DNA of 51,832 bases from Bacteroidota bacterium (lineage in GTDB: Bacteria > Bacteroidota > Ignavibacteria > UBA10030), in NCBI GenBank assembly GCA_021813905.1, contig JAKAJH010000018.1, positions 1 through 51,832 on the forward strand, read 5' to 3'. Positions 46,997-51,832 of the stretch are shown here, piece after piece. Position 1 is the stretch's first letter. Each line of letters begins with the position of its first letter. Under the pieces are notes generated by a model, which saw only the letters and a list, made by a program, of their open reading frames with translations, made no database searches and was not told where the DNA came from. The position numbers and the translations under genes are program-made.

Positions 46997-47353
46997 ATGA
47001 ACCCATTCGGCCACATTGAAATTCCGACGACCAACATCGAGAAGGCCAAGAAGTTCTACGGTACGGTGTTCGGTTGGACCTTCTCTCACCTTCCCGACAT
47101 CGATTACACGCTGGTGCATACTGGCAAGCATCCGAACGGCGGATTTGAGCTTGTCAAGCGGATCTCCGCGCGGGGACAGGTCATCGCTTATGTCGAAGTG
47201 GAGGACATTGAAGCAACGCTTGCCAGGGTCCGCAAGGCCCGGGGCAAGGTCCTCCTGAAGAAATCGCCGGTCGGGTCGATGGGATGGCGCGCGCAATTCG
47301 CGTCCCCCGAAGGCGTCGTGCTGGCGCTCTGGCAATCGGTGCCGCGGCCGTGA
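46997..47353 (+). CDS. VOC (glyoxalase/bleomycin-resistance-like) family protein
   Basis: A 118-residue single vicinal-oxygen-chelate domain. HIEIPTTNIEKAKKFYGTVFGW and FASPEGVVLALWQ are typical of the family; metal ligands may be H6 and a Glu late in the sequence. The substrate is unknown; members include dioxygenases, epimerases and glyoxalases, and many act as small binding proteins. It lies 25 nt after hutU with GGAGG upstream of the ATG, and its stop overlaps the GTG of the Hpt gene (GTGA). Confidence 0.85.
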   Translation: MNPFGHIEIPTTNIEKAKKFYGTVFGWTFSHLPDIDYTLVHTGKHPNGGFELVKRISARGQVIAYVEVEDIEATLARVRKARGKVLLKKSPVGSMGWRAQFASPEGVVLALWQSVPRP

Positions 47354-47742
47354 GCGTCGTGCGCGATTCCGGGCTGGCCGGCGCCGACCCGTCCATCCTG
47401 ACATTCCTGCGGTCGCTCGGGATCGAGAATGATCCCGCCTTCGGCCACCAGTTCCTCGGCGTGTATCTGACGCAATCGCGGGCGCAACTCGATGCGATCC
47501 GGCAGGCGCTGGCGGAGGGAAAGAGCGACGCCGTACTGTTCGCGGCGCACAAGCTGAAGGGCAGCGCCTCGACCGTCGGAGCTCTTCGTCTGGCACTTCT
47601 GTGCGATCGCGCGGAATCCGCGGCACGGAGCGGGAATCTCGACGATGTCCGCAGCGCCATCCCCGAGCTCGAGGCGGCGTTCTCCGCAGCCGCCGCGCAG
47701 ATCGAACGCTTCGTCCAATCTCTCCCCCCTCCTACGTCCTGA
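47350..47742 (+). CDS. Stand-alone Hpt (histidine phosphotransfer) protein
   Basis: A 130-residue helical protein whose central motif AHKLKGSASTVGA (phospho-acceptor H67) is the Hpt signature. The flanking sequence (FLGVYLTQSRAQLDAIRQAL before, ARSGNLDDVRSAIPELEAAF after) fits the four-helix bundle. It has no other domain, so it should shuttle phosphate between receivers. The start is taken as GTG 47350, overlapping the VOC stop (GTGA); a start at 47284 would lie inside the VOC gene. Candidate partners in the same operon are the two receiver proteins at 41240 and 42356 and the SixA phosphatase at 43760. Confidence 0.85.
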   Translation: MSVVRDSGLAGADPSILTFLRSLGIENDPAFGHQFLGVYLTQSRAQLDAIRQALAEGKSDAVLFAAHKLKGSASTVGALRLALLCDRAESAARSGNLDDVRSAIPELEAAFSAAAAQIERFVQSLPPPTS

Positions 47743-47750
47743 GGAACCGG

Positions 47751-48689
47751 ATGCGCTTCTTGATCCTCGGAACGGGAGGCATCGGCGGCTGCTTCGGCAT
47801 CCGGCTGGCGCTCTCCGGCGCCGATGTCCGGTTCGTCGCGCGCGGCCGGCACGCGGCAAAGATCCGTCGGGACGGCCTCACATTGCGGGGACCCGATCAG
47901 GTCCTGCGCCTCCCCAAACCGTCCGTCACCGAAGATCCGGGTGAAGCCGGTCCGGTGGACGTCGTCCTGCATTGCGTGAAGACCTACGACCTGGACGAAG
48001 CGACGCGCCGTCTGCATCCGGCACTGACCGATTCGTCCATCGTGGTCAGCCTCCAGAACGGGATCGACAACGAAGACCGCATCCGCGGCATTCTGCCGCA
48101 CGGGATCGTCTATGGCGGTGTGGCGTATGTCTATGCCACGCTGACGGCTCCGGGCGAGATCACCGAGGCCGCGGGCCCGCGCAAGATCGTTTTCGGTCCG
48201 ATGGACGGACAAACGACCGCAATGACTCAGCGGATCCTCGAGGCGTTCCAACGGGCCGGGATCAGCGCCGAAGTGCCGTCCCACATCCGGACGGAGCTGT
48301 GGAAGAAGTTCGTCTTTATCACGGCGGTCGGCGGCGTCACCGCGCTGACGCGCCTCACGCTCGGCGAGATCCTCGCGGTGGAAGAGACCCGACGTCTGCT
48401 TGCAGCCGCAATGCGTGAACCGGAGCTGATCGCCCGCACGTTGGAAATCCCATTGCCGGCGGACCTCATCGATTCGTTCTTCGACATCATGTCCCGGTTT
48501 CAGAACGACACTCGCTCCTCGCTGCATTTCGATCTGGTCCACAACCGGCCGATGGAACTCGAATCCCTGTCCGGCTCGGTCATCCGTCTGGGTGCGTCGC
48601 ACCACATCCCTACTCCGGTACATGAGATCATCTACGCCGCCCTCCTCCCTTCGCATCTCCGTGCGCTGGAACGACGGAGCCGCCCGTGA
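47751..48689 (+). CDS. panE: 2-dehydropantoate 2-reductase (ketopantoate reductase) family protein
   Basis: A 312-residue NADPH-dependent reductase. The N-terminal dinucleotide motif is ILGTGGIGGCFG, and ADVRFVARG ends the second strand. VKTYDLDEA, SLQNGIDNED and the helical domain with ELWKKFVFITAVGGVTAL contain the catalytic Lys and the substrate-binding Asn/Ser region. Many proteins of this family are not proven pantoate-pathway enzymes; the operon position among hut genes gives no clear reason for a pantothenate role, so the symbol is provisional. GAGGA lies five nt upstream of ATG 47751. Its stop overlaps the next GTG start. Confidence 0.85.
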   Translation: MRFLILGTGGIGGCFGIRLALSGADVRFVARGRHAAKIRRDGLTLRGPDQVLRLPKPSVTEDPGEAGPVDVVLHCVKTYDLDEATRRLHPALTDSSIVVSLQNGIDNEDRIRGILPHGIVYGGVAYVYATLTAPGEITEAAGPRKIVFGPMDGQTTAMTQRILEAFQRAGISAEVPSHIRTELWKKFVFITAVGGVTALTRLTLGEILAVEETRRLLAAAMREPELIARTLEIPLPADLIDSFFDIMSRFQNDTRSSLHFDLVHNRPMELESLSGSVIRLGASHHIPTPVHEIIYAALLPSHLRALERRSRP

Positions 48690-48889
48690 CTCCCGACGAA
48701 GTCTCGAATGCCGGCCTGTGCAACAGTTGTCTGCATCGGCGCGTTGTTCGTTCTGCACGGGGAAGCACATTTCTGAAATGCGGCCGTGCCGATCACGACG
48801 ACCGGTACCCAAAGTTCCCGCGAATTCCCGTTATCAGCTGCCCCGGTCACCAGCCGGTGGCATCCGACCGGCGGAATGGGGACCGCTGA
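48686..48889 (+). CDS. Four-cysteine mini-protein (putative zinc-binding)
   Basis: A 67-residue protein with cysteines at 12, 15, 32 and 52: C-x2-C, then RGSTFLKC, then YPKFPRIPVISC. The spacing suggests a small zinc-binding knuckle. Similar short proteins with the same RGS-x-F-x-x-C and YP-x-x-P-x-x-P-V pattern seem familiar from many bacteria, but I know of no assigned function. Coding is supported by the GTGA overlap with the panE-like stop and by the pattern of conserved-looking residues. It lies 61 nt before hutI. Confidence 0.7.
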   Translation: MTPDEVSNAGLCNSCLHRRVVRSARGSTFLKCGRADHDDRYPKFPRIPVISCPGHQPVASDRRNGDR

Positions 48890-48950
48890 AGCCGATTCCT
48901 TGATTCTTCTCCATTAATCTTGTTATTTCTCAGACGCGGCACAGCGCCTC

Positions 48951-50198
48951 ATGAACCTCCTCGTCCGAAATATACGCCAGCTGGTCACCTGCGCAGCCCA
49001 CGGGGCTCCCGTTCTGACCGGCGCGGCCATGCGTTCGCCCGGCCTGGTGGAGAACGCCACCGTGCTCATCGAAGGCGGCGTGTTTCGCTGGGTCGGCCCG
49101 GACGTCGACTTCCATCTTCCCGTTCCCGAGGACGCGGACATCCTGGACGCATCAGGTCTCGTCGCCCTCCCCGGCTTCGTCGACGCGCATACGCATGCCG
49201 TCTTCGCGGGCAACCGGGAGGACGAGTTCGCCATGCGGGCGGACGGAAAGACCTACCAGGACATCGCCCGCGCCGGCGGAGGGATCCTGAACACCGTTCG
49301 GGCAACCCGATCCGCGACCAAGAAGGAGCTGAAGAAGGCGGCATCCCGCACGCTGGATGCGATGCTTCGCCATGGTACGACCACCGTCGAGATCAAGTCG
49401 GGGTACGGACTGAACGAGGACGGTGAGTTGAAGATGATGGAAGCAATCCGCGAGCTCGCGCAGGAGCATCTGATCGATGTCGTCCCGACATTCCTGGGCG
49501 CGCACGCCGTCCCGCCCGAGTTCCGCGATGATCCCGACGGATACGTCACGCTGGTGTGTGAACGGATGTTGCCGTACGTCACCCGCAAGGGGCTGGCGGA
49601 GTTCTGCGATGTGTTTTGCGAGGACGGATACTTTTCCGTGGAGCAGTCCCGACGCATTCTCTCGCGGGCAAAGGAACTCGGACTGCGCCTGAAGGTCCAC
49701 GCGGACGAGCTGGCCGCCGTCGGGGCATCCCGGCTCGCCGCCGAGCTCGGCGCAACGTCCGCCGATCATCTGGAGCATGCGGACGACGAAAGCATTCGCA
49801 GGATGAAAGACGCCGGCGTCGTCGCGGTCGTGCTGCCGGGGGTTTCGTTCTTCTTGAACCACGGCTATGCTCCCGCCCGCCGGCTCATCGATGCGGGCGT
49901 GCCCGTCGCCATCGCGTCGGACATCAACCCGGGATCGTGCATGTCCTTCAGCATGCCGCTGATGATGACCATCGCCTGCACGCAGATGCGTCTGACGCCG
50001 GAAGAGGCGCTTCTCGCATCCACCATCAACGCCGCGGCGGCCGTCGGGCGATCACAGACGGTCGGCAGCGTCGAACCGGGGAAGCAGGCGGATCTGATCC
50101 TGTATGATGTTCCGTCGTACCGGACCATTCCGTACTATTTCGGCGTCAACCACGTCCGCACCGTCATCAAGCGGGGGACCATCCTGGAGTTCTCGTGA
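48951..50198 (+). CDS. hutI: Imidazolonepropionase
   Basis: A 415-residue metal-dependent amidohydrolase opening the imidazolone ring to N-formimino-L-glutamate, the third step of histidine degradation. The metal-binding motif is DAHTHAVFAG, followed by NREDEFAMRADGKTYQDIARAGGGI, which is specific for HutI; KSGYGL, HADELAAVGASRLAAE and ASDINPGSCMS are further signatures. The length is normal. ATG 48951 lacks a clear Shine-Dalgarno; 61 nt precede it. The stop overlaps the DUF429 GTG start (GTGA). Confidence 0.96.
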   Translation: MNLLVRNIRQLVTCAAHGAPVLTGAAMRSPGLVENATVLIEGGVFRWVGPDVDFHLPVPEDADILDASGLVALPGFVDAHTHAVFAGNREDEFAMRADGKTYQDIARAGGGILNTVRATRSATKKELKKAASRTLDAMLRHGTTTVEIKSGYGLNEDGELKMMEAIRELAQEHLIDVVPTFLGAHAVPPEFRDDPDGYVTLVCERMLPYVTRKGLAEFCDVFCEDGYFSVEQSRRILSRAKELGLRLKVHADELAAVGASRLAAELGATSADHLEHADDESIRRMKDAGVVAVVLPGVSFFLNHGYAPARRLIDAGVPVAIASDINPGSCMSFSMPLMMTIACTQMRLTPEEALLASTINAAAAVGRSQTVGSVEPGKQADLILYDVPSYRTIPYYFGVNHVRTVIKRGTILEFS

Positions 50199-50800
50199 AT
50201 CGGGTGCGACGGACGGTGGTCGGGATCGACCTCGCGGGCAGTCCCGCCCGCGACAGCGGCACCTGCCGGATGTCCGGGCGCCGGGTGCTGGCGTGTCTCA
50301 CATTGCACGAAGACGCGGAGATTCTCGCATTCCTCCGCGAGACCCGTCCCGATCTTGTGGTGATCGATGCGCCGCTGCATTTGCCGCCGGGGCGCCGCTC
50401 GCTGGAGGATCGCAACGGCGAGCACTTTCGTCCGTGCGATCGCGAGCTGTTACGCCGCGGTATCCGGTTCTTCCCGATCACGCTCGGACCGATGCGCATG
50501 CTGACACTGCGAGGGATCGCGCTGAAGCGGCGAATTGCCCGGTTCGGCATTCCGGCACTCGAGATGTATCCGGGCGCCGCGCAGGATGTCTGGGGCATTC
50601 CGCGCAAGCAGCACGGGCTGCGGGCGCTGCGGCGTGGACTCGAACGGCTCGGGATTCGCGGCATCCCGCCCGATGCGACGCATGACGAGCTGGACGCGGT
50701 GTCCGGTGCCTATGTCGGCGTGCTGCACCTCCGCGGAAAGGCCGAGATGATCGGTGATCCGCGGCGCGGGGCTATTCTTCTTCCCTTTCCCAACGACTGA
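50195..50800 (+). CDS. DUF429 family protein (predicted RNase H-like fold)
   Basis: A 201-residue protein matching DUF429: the N-terminal VVGIDLAGSPARDSG, the second acidic strand LVVIDAPLHLPPGRR, ALEMYPGAAQDVWG and THDELDAVSGAYVG. The conserved Asp residues fit the RNase H-like fold predicted for the family, in which nuclease activity has been suggested but not shown to my knowledge. The start is GTG 50195, overlapping the hutI stop. It lies 6 nt before ftcD. Its presence between two histidine-catabolic genes has no obvious explanation. Confidence 0.82.
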   Translation: MNRVRRTVVGIDLAGSPARDSGTCRMSGRRVLACLTLHEDAEILAFLRETRPDLVVIDAPLHLPPGRRSLEDRNGEHFRPCDRELLRRGIRFFPITLGPMRMLTLRGIALKRRIARFGIPALEMYPGAAQDVWGIPRKQHGLRALRRGLERLGIRGIPPDATHDELDAVSGAYVGVLHLRGKAEMIGDPRRGAILLPFPND

Positions 50801-50806
50801 GGTCGC

Positions 50807-51757
50807 ATGAAGACGATTGTTGAGTGTGTCCCCAATTTCAGCGAAGGCCGCAATACGGCCACGATCGAGGCGCTGAGCGCCGCCGCGCGGAGTGTGCACG
50901 GTGTGACGCTGCTCAGCATCGAGCCGGACAAGGACTACAACCGGACGGTGATGACCTTCGTGGGTGAACCGGAGCCGGTCGCCGAAGCGGCCTTCCGGAC
51001 CACGCGAGTGGCGGCGGAGCACATTGACATGACGAAGCACACGGGAGAGCATCCCCGGATCGGCGCAGCGGATGTCGTGCCGTTCATTCCGATCGCCGGC
51101 GTGACGATGGACGATTGCGTGAAGCTGGCGAATGCCTACGGCGCCCGCGTGGCGACCGAGTTGCACATTCCCATCTATCTGTACGAATTCGCGGCCCGCT
51201 CGGGACAGCGCAAGAATCTGGCGGATATTCGCAAGGGTGAATACGAGGGATTAGCGGAAAAGCTGAACGATCGCGCATGGAAGCCCGACTACGGCGACGC
51301 GGTCTTCAATCCCCGGTCCGGTGCCACAGTGACCGGCGCGCGCAAGTTCCTTATCGCCTACAATGTCAACCTCAACACGCCCGACCAGAAGATCGCGCAC
51401 GAGATCGCGTTGCGCATCCGGGAAAGCGGACGCATGAAGAAGGACGAGTTCGGCAATGCCGTCAAGGACGAACGCGGCCAGCAGATCCGGATCCCCGGCA
51501 CACTCAAAGCCGTCAAGGCCATGGGTGTCTTCCTCGAGCGGTTCAATATCGCCCAGGTGTCCATCAATCTCGTGGACTTCGAGACCACGTCGATGCACCA
51601 GGCGTTCGAGGAAGTGAAGAAGCAGGCCCGGACAATGGGCGCCGACGCAACCGGAAGCGAGCTGGTCGGCCTGACGCCCCTCAAGGCCATGCTGCTGGCC
51701 GGAGAGCACTTCGCCGACGGCAAGAGACTCACGGGACCGGCCCTGCTCTCCGCTTGA
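50807..51757 (+). CDS. ftcD: Glutamate formimidoyltransferase
   Basis: A 316-residue enzyme transferring the formimino group of N-formimino-glutamate to tetrahydrofolate, releasing glutamate. The N-terminal ECVPNFSEGRN, the active-site region MTKHTGEHPRIGAADVVPFIP and KFLIAYNVNLNT are typical. It has only the formiminotransferase domain; the cyclodeaminase domain found in the fused vertebrate enzyme is absent, so a separate cyclodeaminase must act elsewhere. GAGGT lies just before ATG 50807. It is the last gene of the rightward run within the window and completes histidine to glutamate. Confidence 0.95.
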   Translation: MKTIVECVPNFSEGRNTATIEALSAAARSVHGVTLLSIEPDKDYNRTVMTFVGEPEPVAEAAFRTTRVAAEHIDMTKHTGEHPRIGAADVVPFIPIAGVTMDDCVKLANAYGARVATELHIPIYLYEFAARSGQRKNLADIRKGEYEGLAEKLNDRAWKPDYGDAVFNPRSGATVTGARKFLIAYNVNLNTPDQKIAHEIALRIRESGRMKKDEFGNAVKDERGQQIRIPGTLKAVKAMGVFLERFNIAQVSINLVDFETTSMHQAFEEVKKQARTMGADATGSELVGLTPLKAMLLAGEHFADGKRLTGPALLSA

Positions 51758-51768
51758 AGCGCCCCAGG

Positions 51769-51829
51769 CAGCGAGCTGCGGGTGAACTCTTTCCCCTCAC
51801 GAGGGATCCTCATCTGCCCTGGCTCGCTG
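51769..51829 (+). terminator. Possible terminator after ftcD
   Basis: CAGCGAGC (51769-51776) is repeated inverted as GCTCGCTG (51822-51829), followed by TTT at the window edge. A small inner CCCTC/GAGGG pair lies in the 45-nt loop. The element may continue beyond the window. Confidence 0.3.
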
Positions 51830-51832
51830 TTT

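Noticed and set aside
48900-48930. Promoter for hutI (TTGATT-17-TTATTT)
   Set aside because: The -10 box matches too poorly, and the gene lies in a tight same-strand run, so I left it out.
41016-51000. Sigma54 (-24/-12) promoters for the hut genes
   Set aside because: Best matches, such as TTGGCATGCATCGCA upstream of hutH, have the wrong spacing between the GG and GC pairs.

Overview
The window is a GC-rich, densely coded bacterial chromosome segment with no rRNA, tRNA, insertion sequence, prophage or CRISPR array that I can see. A secreted protein at 18332-19819 ends in a type IX secretion (T9SS) sorting domain of the YPNPFNP type. DUF5916 and patatin outer-membrane proteins are also present, and A-Q or S-Q residues follow the signal peptides. 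Together these point to the Bacteroidota/Ignavibacteriota (FCB) group, probably an Ignavibacteria- or Kapabacteria-like lineage; this placement is inference. Promoters that I can read look like TTGnnn-16/18-TAnnnT.

Layout. 1-429: 3' end of an FAD-dependent oxidoreductase. 629-3840: alpha/beta hydrolase and a membrane-anchored M28 peptidase. 4006-10655 (minus): enolase, phosphohexomutase, a terminator-like hairpin, a DUF5916 outer-membrane protein and RlmD-type RNA methyltransferase. 10656-11249: the only long non-coding stretch, holding a promoter with two matching palindromes. 11250-12391: a broken YceI-porin-YceI chimera. 12476-17091 (minus): murA, a polytopic HExxH protein with TPR-like repeats, and a serine hydrolase. 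17357-19819: an SDR and the T9SS cargo. 19980-23412: purA, a histidine kinase and an M28 peptidase. 23501-24548 (minus): two membrane proteins. 24660-26851: an agmatinase-family enzyme, thyA and folA. 26845-34036 (minus): a patatin outer-membrane protein, a PDZ-membrane-GAF-PP2C phosphatase, a small unknown, MarC and an SDR. 34195-37634: a BatA-type protein and hflX.

The last 14 kb is the most interesting part. A 224-bp intergenic region (41016-41239) separates two divergent units. Leftwards run hutH, adenosine deaminase and a metallo-beta-lactamase-fold hydrolase. Rightwards run 13 tightly packed genes from a near-consensus promoter. These begin with a receiver/histidine-kinase-like protein whose H-box histidine is replaced by tyrosine. 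An NtrC-type regulator and SixA phosphohistidine phosphatase follow. Then come an adenosine-specific kinase family protein, a RidA lipoprotein, hutU, a VOC protein, an orphan Hpt protein, a ketopantoate reductase family protein, a four-cysteine mini-protein, hutI, a DUF429 protein and ftcD. The locus therefore carries histidine to glutamate catabolism (HutH, HutU, HutI, FtcD) interleaved with phosphorelay parts (receiver, kinase-like ATPase, Hpt, SixA, NtrC). This suggests, but does not prove, that the relay controls the pathway.

Many adjacent genes are coupled by 4-bp GTGA, ATGA or TTGA stop/start overlaps, and these were used to set several start codons.
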